A stretch of 64,000 nucleotides of DNA from Paraburkholderia kururiensis. Its GTDB lineage: Bacteria > Pseudomonadota > Gammaproteobacteria > Burkholderiales > Burkholderiaceae. The notes beneath the pieces were generated by a model. It was given only the letters and a program-made list of their open reading frames with translations. It made no database searches and was not told where the DNA came from. The stretch covers positions 2,294,001 through 2,358,000 of the forward strand of contig NZ_CP139965.1 in assembly GCF_034424375.1 (NCBI RefSeq). The letters run 5' to 3'. Both the position numbers and the translations under genes were made by a program. Positions 41,115 to 48,995 of the stretch are shown in pieces. The stretch's first letter is position 1. Each line of letters starts with the position of its first letter.

Positions 41115-41993
41115 ATGAGCGGCGATCAGACGTCGTGGCAAGCGTATCTGGCGTTCCTCTCGACGCCGGTCGACGAAGCGCGGCCGTTCGTTCTGGAGAC
41201 GGAGCACGCGGTGTCGCTGCATTTCGATCATCTCGCCACGCAGAGCTTCATGTCGCTGCGCCAGCCGGACCGGCTCGTGCTGCCTTATACGCGCGCCATG
41301 ATGGGATTCCTGCTGCTGCGGCCCACGCCGCGGCATATCGCGATGATCGGGCTGGGCGGCGGGTCGCTTGCGAAGTACTGCTATCGCCATTTGCCCGAGT
41401 CGAAGATCACCGCGGTCGAGGTGAATCCGGAAGTCATCGCGCTGCGCGACACGTTCCGCATTCCGCCCGACGACGCGCGCTTCGAAGTGCTCTGCGCGGA
41501 CGGCGCGGACTACATCGGCAACGTAGGCAGCCACGGTGGCGAGGAGAGCGAAACGCAACGGCTCGACGTGATTCTGCTCGACGCATTCGGCGCCGACGGC
41601 ATGCCCGCGCGATGCACGAGCGTCGAATTCTTCACGGCATGCCGCGAAAGGCTGGCGGACGGCGGTGTGCTCGCCATCAATCTCGGTAACGACGACCCTG
41701 CGTTGCCCGCGCAACTGGCGCGGCTCGAGCGTGCGTTCGGTACGTCGCGTTCCGTTTTCCCGGTCGCGACCGGCGACAACTACGTGGCATTCGCGTGGAA
41801 CGATGCGCAGGCATTGCCGTCAAGGCAGGCGCTTTTCGATCGCGCGCACGCTCCGGGCTGGGCACGCAATCTCGGCCTGCGCGCGACCGCGCAGCGTTTG
41901 AAGGAGGGCGAGTGCTTCAACCCGAAGCGGCTCGTCTGGCACGAGCCGGGCATTTCGCACTGGAAGGTCCCGGGCTGGCCGAGGTCCGACTGA
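41115..41993 (+). CDS. Spermidine synthase-like (polyamine aminopropyltransferase fold) protein
   Basis: A 292-residue protein with an S-adenosyl-type binding fold: MIGLGGGSLAKYCYRHLPESKITAVEVNPEVIAL (residues ~76-109) is the GxGGG and acidic-strand pair, and DVILLDAFGADGMPARCTSVEFF carries the Asp-containing catalytic loop. It lacks the extra N-terminal membrane domain of some homologues. Such stand-alone proteins are often annotated spermidine synthase-like, and many are not proved to make polyamines. GGGGAGAAGCAACC precedes the ATG. It is divergent from the Cache receptor gene and convergent with the DUF1275 gene. Confidence 0.75.
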   Translation: MSGDQTSWQAYLAFLSTPVDEARPFVLETEHAVSLHFDHLATQSFMSLRQPDRLVLPYTRAMMGFLLLRPTPRHIAMIGLGGGSLAKYCYRHLPESKITAVEVNPEVIALRDTFRIPPDDARFEVLCADGADYIGNVGSHGGEESETQRLDVILLDAFGADGMPARCTSVEFFTACRERLADGGVLAINLGNDDPALPAQLARLERAFGTSRSVFPVATGDNYVAFAWNDAQALPSRQALFDRAHAPGWARNLGLRATAQRLKEGECFNPKRLVWHEPGISHWKVPGWPRSD

Positions 41994-42001
41994 CAGTGAA
42001 C

Positions 42002-42020
42002 GGCCGCGCGGGGCGCGGCC
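42002..42020. terminator. GC hairpin between convergent genes
   Basis: GGCCGCG-CGGGG-CGCGGCC is a perfect 7-bp stem, 8 bases after the polyamine-synthase-like stop and touching the DUF1275 stop codon. Symmetric, so it may work on both transcripts; no T run. Confidence 0.45.
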
Positions 42021-42781
42021 TAGCGTTCGGCGCCGTAAAACCAGTCCAGCATGTCGTCGATCACGGGCACGACCGCGAGCGAGATCAGCAAGGCGGCGAG
42101 CGGCACCGTCGACACGTAGCCCACATGCTTGAACCCGAGCGCCCCCGCCAGACCGCCCGAGAAGAACATGGCAAGCGTGGTGGCGTGAATCTTCAGCTTC
42201 TCGCGGTTCGCGATTACCGCCTGGGCGTCGGGGCCGGCCCGCGACGAATTCCAGTAGAACAGCTTGCCGAGCTCGATACCGATGTCGGTGACGATGCCCG
42301 TCATGTGCGTCGTGCGGATCTCCGCGCCGGAGAGCTTCGTGATCATCGCGTTTTGCAGGCCCATGATGAAGCACAGCAGGATCACGGTGACCGGCACGAA
42401 GAACGCCTCCCATAACGCCAGATGGCTGCCGAGCAGGCCGAAGAGAAGGAGCAGGGTGGCCTCGATGAGCAGCGGCAGCACGTACTGGCTGTGCAGGTCG
42501 CGCCGGCGCCCCCAGTTCACGAGCACTGCGGAGCAGCCGGCACCGATCAGGAACGAGACGAGCGAGCCGATGCCGGCCAGCACGAGTTCGATGTCGCCGA
42601 GCGCGAACTGGTCTGCGATCGTCGAGACGACGCCGCTCATGTGCGAGGTGTATTGCTTGACCGCCAGAAAGCCGCCGGCATTGGTGGCGCCCGCGATGAA
42701 CGCGAGCTGAAAACCGAGCTGGCGGTTCGCGCTCGTTTTGCGGTCTTTACCCGCGAGGCGTCGAAAGTAGTGCGCAGGCAT
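42020..42781 (-). CDS. DUF1275/YoaK family membrane protein
   Basis: A 253-residue inner-membrane protein with six or seven hydrophobic helices. The family hallmarks are visible: FIAGATNAGGFLAVKQYTSHMSG near residues 28-50 and GLQNAMITKLSGAEIRTTHMTGIVTDIGIELGK near 140-172. Function of the family is unknown. The start is placed at the ATG at 42781, where family similarity begins; the same frame stays open far upstream over the neighbouring gene, which is an artefact of codon bias. It is 146 bases downstream of the CorA-like gene on the same strand, with an AT-rich gap between (AGCATGATAACGATATTAAC), which probably holds its promoter. Confidence 0.82.
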   Translation of the reverse strand: MPAHYFRRLAGKDRKTSANRQLGFQLAFIAGATNAGGFLAVKQYTSHMSGVVSTIADQFALGDIELVLAGIGSLVSFLIGAGCSAVLVNWGRRRDLHSQYVLPLLIEATLLLLFGLLGSHLALWEAFFVPVTVILLCFIMGLQNAMITKLSGAEIRTTHMTGIVTDIGIELGKLFYWNSSRAGPDAQAVIANREKLKIHATTLAMFFSGGLAGALGFKHVGYVSTVPLAALLISLAVVPVIDDMLDWFYGAER

Positions 42782-42927
42782 GGATGTGTTCGCGGAATGG
42801 CCCGCCCCGAAGCAGCAGGCGCGCCGTTGCGCCTGCCGTGCGCGAACGGCGACGTACGCGCGGAACGGTGAATGCTTATAGCATGATAACGATATTAACA
42901 TGCTATGTGACACCCCATGCCCGAGGG

Positions 42928-43947
42928 TCAGCGGTCGCCGCGCCGCCGGAAAGCCCACCATCCCGCCAGCGCCGTGAAGCCGGCCACCAGCACGACCATG
43001 AGCCAGAAGCCGTGCTTGTTCTCGGCGAACGGCACGCCGCCCACGTTCATGCCGAAGAAACCGGCCACGATATTGATCGGCAGCGCGATCACGGTGACGA
43101 GCGTCAGCGTGAAGAGCGTGCGGTTGTTCTGCTCGTCGAGCCGCGAGGTGATCTCTTCCTGCAAGAGCCTGATGCGTTCGACGAGGCCCGCGAGGTCCGA
43201 GAGCACCACCGAAAACTCTTCGGTCGATTCGCGCAACTCCTGCGGGTCTTCGGGCAAGAGCCAGGCGGGTGGCCGTGCGAGCAGACGGAAGATCGAGCCC
43301 GGCTCGGGCGCCAGCATGCGCTGCAGGCGGGTGAGGGTACGGCGCATCGCACCCAACTGCGCGCGGTTGGCCGTGGGGCGCTCCGAGAGAAAGCGGTCTT
43401 CGATGCGATCGACGTCGACGCTCGCCCGCCGCACGATCTGCATCATGAGATCCGCCTGATCGCGCAGCAGATGAATCAGCAGTTCGGCCGGCGAGCGGAA
43501 GCGCTCGCCGTGACGCACGCTTTCGCGCAGCGTATCGATGGACCGCAGCGGCTTGGCGCGCGCCGTCACCATCATCGTCCGGTCGACGTAGACCCACATC
43601 GTCGCGATCTCGGACGTTTCGAGATCGAGCGTAAACATCACGTCGTTCACGACGGCGCGCAAGGTGCCTTCCTGCTGCTCGATACGCGTGGAGTGCGAGC
43701 CTTCGCGCAGGAATTCGTAGAACGTCTCGGGCAGATTCAGATGGGCGCGCATCCAGCGCTCGCTCGCGGCGTGCGCCAGATTGAAGTGCAGCCACAGGAA
43801 TTCGCCGGGCTGGGCGGCGCTATCGGTGAGGCTCGCGGCTGTGTCCGCGTCGAGCGTCTCGCCCGCGGCGGCCGGCGTGAAGCGAAAGCCGCAGATCATG
43901 CCCGCCGTGTCGGCGCCATAGCTTTGAAGGGTTGTCTCAGTTTTCAT
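42928..43947 (-). CDS. CorA/ZntB-family divalent cation transporter
   Basis: A 339-residue protein. The long N-terminal cytosolic domain (about 275 residues, beta then coiled helices such as RLQRMLAPEPGS and EEITSRLDEQNNRTLFTLTLVT) is followed by two transmembrane helices, the first ending in the signature FFGMNVGGVPF (GMN motif near residue 305), typical of CorA pentamers. Absence of the usual MPEL-like loop and the overall sequence point to the ZntB branch, so zinc or magnesium transport is possible. The ATG at 43947 follows no strong ribosome site. It stands alone between the DUF1275 gene and an exported protein. Confidence 0.85.
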   Translation of the reverse strand: MKTETTLQSYGADTAGMICGFRFTPAAAGETLDADTAASLTDSAAQPGEFLWLHFNLAHAASERWMRAHLNLPETFYEFLREGSHSTRIEQQEGTLRAVVNDVMFTLDLETSEIATMWVYVDRTMMVTARAKPLRSIDTLRESVRHGERFRSPAELLIHLLRDQADLMMQIVRRASVDVDRIEDRFLSERPTANRAQLGAMRRTLTRLQRMLAPEPGSIFRLLARPPAWLLPEDPQELRESTEEFSVVLSDLAGLVERIRLLQEEITSRLDEQNNRTLFTLTLVTVIALPINIVAGFFGMNVGGVPFAENKHGFWLMVVLVAGFTALAGWWAFRRRGDR

Positions 43948-44192
43948 CGACGGTGTCCGCTGTTTTCGAGCGCAGCGCGCTGTCCGGTCTTTTCGGTTGG
44001 CGGGTCACACGCGGGCCGCGCTCGATGCGTAGCGTACGCCAGCCGGGCGGAAGCTGGATGACAGCCGTGCGAAAGGGGGCAATGGATAGCGACACAGGGC
44101 GCGGCGATGGTTATCGGGGCCCTGTGCGCGGTTCGAGCCGGCGGCCTGCGCGATGCCGTGTTCCTCGCCTTCGGCCGCGCCCGGCACGAAGC

Positions 44193-44894
44193 TCAACGCG
44201 CGCCGCGCATCCAGAATGTGGGATCGGCGGGCACGGCGGCGCTCGTCGTACGCCGTCTGGAGCCGGCGTAGGCACCGTGAGCCCGCGTGCGGTGGATGGA
44301 CGACGCGTGCCCGCGCGGCGCCGCGGGCGCCTTCATGGCATCGACGGTGCAGCCGATGTACCAGGCCAGGCCGGCGCCCATGGTGCCGAGACTGAACGTG
44401 TGCTGGCTGATGTCGTCGTCGCTCAGGACGTGGGACGTCCGCTGCTGGTCGTAGGCGACGTAGGTGGAGAGCGCACGGGAAGCGGCCGCCACCTGGACGA
44501 GCGCGAATGCGGCCGTCTTGATCTGATACGCCTCCTTGCTTTCGCCGACGGGCGGCGCATCGACGCGCGCGAGCGCATCCGCCAGTGCCTGGAGTTCGCG
44601 ATGCAACGCCCAGGAGGCATAGTACGGGCGCAGACGAAGCGTCTGCAGCCGCGCCTGGTTCTGGGCGCCGTCGGCCGCGCCGTATTCGACGCCGAGATAT
44701 TTGTCCTCGTCCGGCGGCACCTGTTCGACGAGGGCGTCGAGCCTTGCGACGGACTCCGTATCGCGCGCAATCTCGCTTTGCCGGGTCTGCGTGCATTCGG
44801 CCTTTCTATCCGGCGCGGGACTATCGAGCGCGGGAGCCGCCTGTGCCAACGTGCTGGCCACGGCGGCGGCCATGACGACCAGATGCCTGAACAT
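44193..44894 (-). CDS. Exported protein of unknown function
   Basis: A 233-residue protein with a signal peptide (MFRHLVVMAAAVASTLAQA, cleavage after about residue 20). The mature part is mainly alpha-helical and acidic up to about residue 190 (QNQARLQTLRLRPYYASWALHRELQALADALARV; AAASRALSTYVAYDQQ). The last 45 residues are basic, Arg/His/Ala-rich and look unlike the rest, so a frameshift near 44330 or a sequencing error is possible; the other frames do not give a better end. AGGGAGACACC is well placed before the ATG at 44894. I do not recognise a family. Confidence 0.6.
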   Translation of the reverse strand: MFRHLVVMAAAVASTLAQAAPALDSPAPDRKAECTQTRQSEIARDTESVARLDALVEQVPPDEDKYLGVEYGAADGAQNQARLQTLRLRPYYASWALHRELQALADALARVDAPPVGESKEAYQIKTAAFALVQVAAASRALSTYVAYDQQRTSHVLSDDDISQHTFSLGTMGAGLAWYIGCTVDAMKAPAAPRGHASSIHRTRAHGAYAGSRRRTTSAAVPADPTFWMRGAR

Positions 44895-45278
44895 GGTGTC
44901 TCCCTGTCTGATTTTTGTGGCGACCCTGAAGCAATTGGCGTACGCGGGGCCGGACGTGGGTGGCGCTGCACGCTGCGGACACAATGAATCTAGGGGGCGG
45001 AGCGTGGGTGGTCAATGATGGAGAGCGCGGCGCGCGGATGCAGATGGCTCGACGTGAGTTTACATAAGATAAATTATCGACATTTTTCGTGCGCCAGCCA
45101 TTCAGCAACGCGCGGCTCCAGCCGTTAGACATACCGTGTGTTCCCGCGTGCGGCATGGTCGCCGCCGCTTCATGACCAAAGACCCAAGCTGGCCTGGCGA
45201 ACCCCATGCTTCCGCGGCGCATCCTGTGGTATATGACCCATACGCTTTTTGCCAGTATTTCGAGAAATGTGGACTGCA
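44895..45278. other. 384-base divergent region with AT-rich island
   Basis: Between the exported protein and the HD-GYP gene. Bases 45058-45092 are strongly AT-rich (TTTACATAAGATAAATTATC), a likely promoter or operator for one of the divergent genes, and include the dyad at 45068-45078. No gene is supported. Confidence 0.45.
45068..45078. promoter_or_regulatory. Short dyad in AT-rich island
   Basis: GATAA-A-TTATC is a perfect 5-bp inverted repeat in the AT-rich centre of the intergenic region, about 200 bases before the HD-GYP start. Possible operator or -10 region. Confidence 0.35.
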
Positions 45279-45875
45279 ATGTCGAACGCCATGCCTTTTG
45301 CGGCTGATCTGGAATGTGCTCACGTGAACCGGGCGCTGCTCGTCGCGCTCGACGAACGGGACGGCGAGACGTCGGGACATTGCCTGCGCGTCGGTTTGCT
45401 TGCCGAGTCGCTCGGGCGCGCGTTGGGCGTGCGCGACGCCGACCTCGTCATGTTGCGGGAGGCGGGATTCGCACACGACATCGGGAAGATCGCCATTCCC
45501 GACAGGGTGCTGTTCAAGCCGGGCGCGCTGGACGACACGGAATTCCAGCTGATCCAGACCCATAGCGCCATCGGCAAGCGGATTCTGTCCTCGCAGAACC
45601 AGCAAGACGGGTCGAACGAACGGATCGCCGACGCCGTTCTCCATCACCACGAACGGTACGACGGCACCGGCTATCCGTCAGGCCTGAAGGCAACCGGCAT
45701 TCCGTTCTGGTCCAGAATCATTGCCGTCGCCGATTGCTTCGACGCCTTGACCATGACGCGCCCCTATCACGACGCGATGCCGGCGGCGAGCGCGATCGAC
45801 CTGATCGCCGCCAGCTCCGGAACGCATTTCGATCCGGACGTCGTAAGCGCCTTCGTCGCGCTGCAACGCGGCTAA
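45279..45875 (+). CDS. Stand-alone HD-GYP domain protein, probable cyclic-di-GMP phosphodiesterase
   Basis: A 198-residue protein consisting almost only of an HD-GYP domain. The metal-binding HD pair is in REAGFAHDIGKIAIPDRVLFK (His66-Asp67), and the defining second motif HHHERYDGTGYPSGLKATGIP (residues 122-142) is complete, followed by RIIAVADCFDALTMTRPYH. Such enzymes hydrolyse cyclic-di-GMP to pGpG or GMP. No receiver or sensor domain is present. The start ATG at 45279 is chosen for size; ATG at 45267 or an upstream TTG would extend it by 4-10 residues. It is convergent with a chemoreceptor gene. Confidence 0.85.
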   Translation: MSNAMPFAADLECAHVNRALLVALDERDGETSGHCLRVGLLAESLGRALGVRDADLVMLREAGFAHDIGKIAIPDRVLFKPGALDDTEFQLIQTHSAIGKRILSSQNQQDGSNERIADAVLHHHERYDGTGYPSGLKATGIPFWSRIIAVADCFDALTMTRPYHDAMPAASAIDLIAASSGTHFDPDVVSAFVALQRG

Positions 45876-45915
45876 CTGCGCAACGGCGCGCACTGAAGAC
45901 GCACGGGTTACCGCC

Positions 45916-47481
45916 TCACTGCCCTTCCCCCACGTTGAACGCGGCCACGGCGCTCTTGAGCGATGCGGCCTGTTCTTCCAGCGACTGCGCGGCCGCCGCG
46001 GCCTCTTCGACAAGCGCCGCATTGCGTTGCGTGACCTCGTCCATCTGCGTGACGGCGAGGCTCACCTGCTCGATGCCGCGGCTCTGTTCTTCGGATGCCG
46101 AAGCAATTTCGCCCACGATGTCCGAGACCTGTTTGATGGCGAGCTTGATCTGATCCATGGTCGTGCCCACTTCGGTGGCCTGCGTTGCGCCGTCGCGAAT
46201 CATGGCCACGGAGGAACCGATCAGTTCCTTGATCTCCTTGGCCGCCGACGCGGAGCGCTGCGCGAGGCTGCGCACCTCGCCCGCCACCACGGCGAAGCCG
46301 CGTCCGTCTTCGCCGGCGCGCGCCGCTTCCACGGCCGCATTGAGCGCCAGAATGTTGGTCTGGAACGCGATGCCTTCGATCACGCCCGTGATCTCGGAGA
46401 TCTTCGCCGAGCTGCCGTTGATCCGCTCGATCGTATCGACCATGCTGTGGACCGCCGTGTTGCCGGCGCCGGTGATGTCCGTGGCGCGTGCAGCCAGTGC
46501 GTTGGCCTCGCGTGCGTTGTCGGCGTTGTGCCGCACGGTCTGCGTGAGTTGCGTGAGGCTGGCCGCGGTCTCCTGGAGCGACGCCGCCTGTTCTTCGGTG
46601 CGTGCCGAGAGGTCCAGGTTGCCGCTCGCAATTTCGCTCGTGGCCACGGTGATCGTTTCCGCCGCGCGCCGGATGTGCTTCACCGTGCCGCCCAGCGCCT
46701 CGCGCATGGCGCAAATGCCCTGCATGAGGCTCGACGTATCGCCGCTGCGCGTATCGACCGCCACGGTCAGATTGCCGGACGCGATCTCGTGCGTCACGTG
46801 CATGGCATGAACCGGGTCGCCGCCAATCGTGCGTTCGATGCTGCGATTGATGAGCGCGACCAGCAAGCCGAGCGCCGCGGCCACGGCGAGGAACAGCCCG
46901 ACCGTCACATAGAGCGAGGTGTAGAAGCCGTCCTTGATGTCGTCCAGGTACGCGCCCGTAGAGACAATCCAGTTCCACGGCTCGTAGCGCAGCACGTAGC
47001 CGAGCTTCGGCACGGCCTTTGCCGGCATCACGCCGGGACGCGGAAACACGTAATCGACGAAGCCCGCGCCCTGCGGCCCCGTGGCGACCTGTACGAAGGT
47101 GACGTAGTGATGCCGTCCGTCCACGTCCGTCACTTTGGAAAGATCGGTGCCTTCCGTTTTCGGCTTCATGGGGTGCATGACCATGCGCGCATTCGTATCG
47201 AGCACGAGGAAGTAGCCGTCGCTGCCGTAGCGGATGCCGCGCAGCCGCTCGAGCGCCTGCTTGCGCGCGTCGTCGTCGCTCAGCTTGCCGTCGCGCGCGA
47301 GCGCGGCGTACTCGTTGACGATGCCAAGGCCGATCTGCGCGCTGTTGACGAGGTCGACCTTGCGCTCTTCGAGGCGCGTCTCGTATGACAGATAGGCAGC
47401 GGACACTGAAATGACGAGCAGTGCCGCGAGACTCGCGATGAGGGGCAGCCAGAGTTTCTGCTTGAAGCCGAGTGTGCGCAT
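45916..47481 (-). CDS. Methyl-accepting chemotaxis protein with sCache_2 sensor
   Basis: A 521-residue receptor. Helix 1 is at residues ~10-32, the periplasmic single Cache domain at ~35-185 (RYGSDGYFLVLDTNARMVMHPMKP; VLRYEPWNWIVSTGAYLDDIKDGFY), helix 2 near 190-212, HAMP, then the cytoplasmic coiled-coil with methylation segments and the conserved tip EGIAFQTNILALNAAVEAARAGEDGRGFAVVAGEVR. It ends FNVGEGQ and has no CheR/CheB tether. The ATG at 47481 gives the normal receptor start; upstream codons are open but unlike a receptor. It is convergent with the HD-GYP gene. The ligand is unknown; sCache_2 domains commonly bind pyruvate, acetate or related acids. Confidence 0.92.
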   Translation of the reverse strand: MRTLGFKQKLWLPLIASLAALLVISVSAAYLSYETRLEERKVDLVNSAQIGLGIVNEYAALARDGKLSDDDARKQALERLRGIRYGSDGYFLVLDTNARMVMHPMKPKTEGTDLSKVTDVDGRHHYVTFVQVATGPQGAGFVDYVFPRPGVMPAKAVPKLGYVLRYEPWNWIVSTGAYLDDIKDGFYTSLYVTVGLFLAVAAALGLLVALINRSIERTIGGDPVHAMHVTHEIASGNLTVAVDTRSGDTSSLMQGICAMREALGGTVKHIRRAAETITVATSEIASGNLDLSARTEEQAASLQETAASLTQLTQTVRHNADNAREANALAARATDITGAGNTAVHSMVDTIERINGSSAKISEITGVIEGIAFQTNILALNAAVEAARAGEDGRGFAVVAGEVRSLAQRSASAAKEIKELIGSSVAMIRDGATQATEVGTTMDQIKLAIKQVSDIVGEIASASEEQSRGIEQVSLAVTQMDEVTQRNAALVEEAAAAAQSLEEQAASLKSAVAAFNVGEGQ

Positions 47482-47724
47482 GGTGGTTTCGCGTGAGGTT
47501 GCATCACCGACGGATGGACCGTCACTTGCGCCTGCTTCTGCGTCAAGGGAGCGATCATTCGACAGACGCTGCCCTGTATTACGGTTTCTCGCCACACGGA
47601 CTGAAGCGAAATCGTGGCTGGTTCGAGCCCTTTATGACTGGGGTTTTCCCTGCAATCGAGGGTTTATCTGGAGCGGCACCCGTGCCTCGCTCGCGCACGG
47701 GTCCATGCTGCACGGGCGGACGGC

Positions 47725-48264
47725 TTACGGTTGTTCATGCCCCGGCGCCTCGGAACGCGAGGTCTTCACGACCACGCCGTCGGGCGAAAAATGCGCATTG
47801 AACATGGCGTCGCGCGACACGCCGCCCTCGTCCCAGTGCCAGCTCCACACCTCTTCCTGACTCAGTGCGTACTGCGCCACCTGGGCCGGCTTGCCGAGCA
47901 GGCGCCGCACGTCGTCCTTCGTCATGCCCGGCACCACGCGCGCGATGTTCGCGGCGCTCAGTGCCTGGGTGATCGCGACGAGCCGTCCGTTGGCATCGAA
48001 GTCCAGCATGTAGGTATGCGTGCCGTTGGGGCCGCGCGGATATTCGAGACGCGTCGAGCCGTCCTCGTTTTGCCAGACGATCTCGGGTTTGCCGGCATCG
48101 CGACGCGCGTCGTCGAGCGTGGACACACCGGGCTGCAGATGCCCGAATGCCATCGGATCGGGCTTGATGGCGTTGACCGCGTCGGCCACCTTCTGCTCGT
48201 CGCAGCCGGCCACACAGGTCATGGCGGCACAGGCTGCGAGCAGGGAAATGAAGCGTTTGGGCAT
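47725..48264 (-). CDS. BamE/SmpA/OmlA-domain lipoprotein
   Basis: A 179-residue lipoprotein: signal MPKRFISLLAACAAMTCVAGC with lipobox VAGC. The mature part has two halves that both resemble SmpA/OmlA (BamE-like) folds: HLQPGVSTLDDARRDAGKPEIVWQNEDG...RLEYPRGPNGTHTYMLDFDANGRL, then ARVVPGMTKDDVRRLLGKPAQVAQYALSQEEVWSWHW. BamE itself is about 110 residues and has one such domain, so this is a relative, not the Bam subunit. It is expected in the outer-membrane inner leaflet or periplasm. It is followed upstream on the same strand by two very small exported proteins. Confidence 0.78.
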   Translation of the reverse strand: MPKRFISLLAACAAMTCVAGCDEQKVADAVNAIKPDPMAFGHLQPGVSTLDDARRDAGKPEIVWQNEDGSTRLEYPRGPNGTHTYMLDFDANGRLVAITQALSAANIARVVPGMTKDDVRRLLGKPAQVAQYALSQEEVWSWHWDEGGVSRDAMFNAHFSPDGVVVKTSRSEAPGHEQP

Positions 48265-48354
48265 GGAAGTCTGTCAGATGCTCCGCGATCGACGCGAAGG
48301 GGCGCGAATGGACACGAATCGGCATGCCCGTCCGGACATGAAGAAGACCGGCCG

Positions 48355-48495
48355 CTAGAAGCGCGTGCCGGCGTGGCAACCGCCGAACGCGGCGCCGTTG
48401 GTCGCTGCGCCGCCACAGCCGAAAATGCCGCAGCCGCCCTGCGCGAGCAAGGCGGCTGCGAGCAGAACAACCGTGACGGCTTTTCGCACCGGCAT
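48355..48495 (-). CDS. 46-residue Cys/Gly-rich lipoprotein
   Basis: A very short protein: basic start and hydrophobic segment MPVRKAVTVVLLAAALLAQG, lipobox QGGC, then a mature peptide with four more Gly/Cys-rich turns (GIFGCGGAATNGAAFGGCHAGTRF). Two further cysteines and one histidine remain after the lipid cysteine. It begins five bases after the stop of the next gene upstream (on the minus strand) and lies 91 bases before the BamE-like lipoprotein, so the three may be cotranscribed. I recognise it only as a type often left unannotated in Burkholderia genomes. Function unknown. Confidence 0.65.
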   Translation of the reverse strand: MPVRKAVTVVLLAAALLAQGGCGIFGCGGAATNGAAFGGCHAGTRF

Positions 48496-48499
48496 GGGC

Positions 48500-48775
48500 T
48501 CAGCACTCGCCCTTCTTCGCGTGACCCGGCGGGCAATGACGATGGTCCTTGCCATGGCGTTGATGCTCGTTCCACTCGTCGCGGTTCCAGTAGCGGCTGC
48601 CGTCGTAGTAGCGATCGCCGTACCAGCCCGGCGACACGACCGCGACCGGCGCGGGTGCGGTCACGACGGCACCGGGCAGGCCGATGTTGACGCCCACCTC
48701 CACGGCCTGAGCCGCGAGCGAAAAGGCGGCAGCGGCGCTGAAGCCGGCGAGCATGAGCAGGTGCGATTTCTTCAT
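48500..48775 (-). CDS. Small exported protein rich in Tyr, Trp and His
   Basis: A 91-residue protein with a signal peptide (KKSHLLMLAGFSAAAAFSLAAQA, cleavage near residue 24), a hydrophobic VEVGVNIGLPGAVVTAPAPVAVVSP strand pair and a C-terminal GWYGDRYYDGSRYWNRDEWNEHQRHGKDHRHC region rich in aromatic, charged and His residues. This plan is common in small proteobacterial envelope proteins of unknown role. AGGGAAACATC precedes the ATG at 48775. Its stop is four bases before the next small lipoprotein, implying one transcript. Confidence 0.75.
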   Translation of the reverse strand: MKKSHLLMLAGFSAAAAFSLAAQAVEVGVNIGLPGAVVTAPAPVAVVSPGWYGDRYYDGSRYWNRDEWNEHQRHGKDHRHCPPGHAKKGEC

Positions 48776-48995
48776 GATGTTTCCCTGAGACGAGATTGTT
48801 TGCGCGGAGGCGAATCCGCTCGCCTCCTGCCGACTGAAAACGCTCGGCACTCCCAGGGGTTGACGCTGCCCGCTCTCGAATCGCGTCACTTGACCATCTT
48901 TGACGTTTGCATCGACGCCTGTTCAGGCGTGGCCTTGTCGATTCGACTTCGCACTTGCGCTCCGCGCTTTCACGCGCACCCGCCAGCCACGCCGC

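Noticed and set aside
42782..43795. Upstream extension of the DUF1275 frame across the CorA-like gene
   Set aside because: The added residues are low-complexity and overlap a real gene; DUF1275 similarity starts at the ATG at 42781.
47600..47635. TAAA-N14-CACGATTT as sigma-28 promoter of the third chemoreceptor
   Set aside because: The -10 matches at too few positions and the spacing is off.
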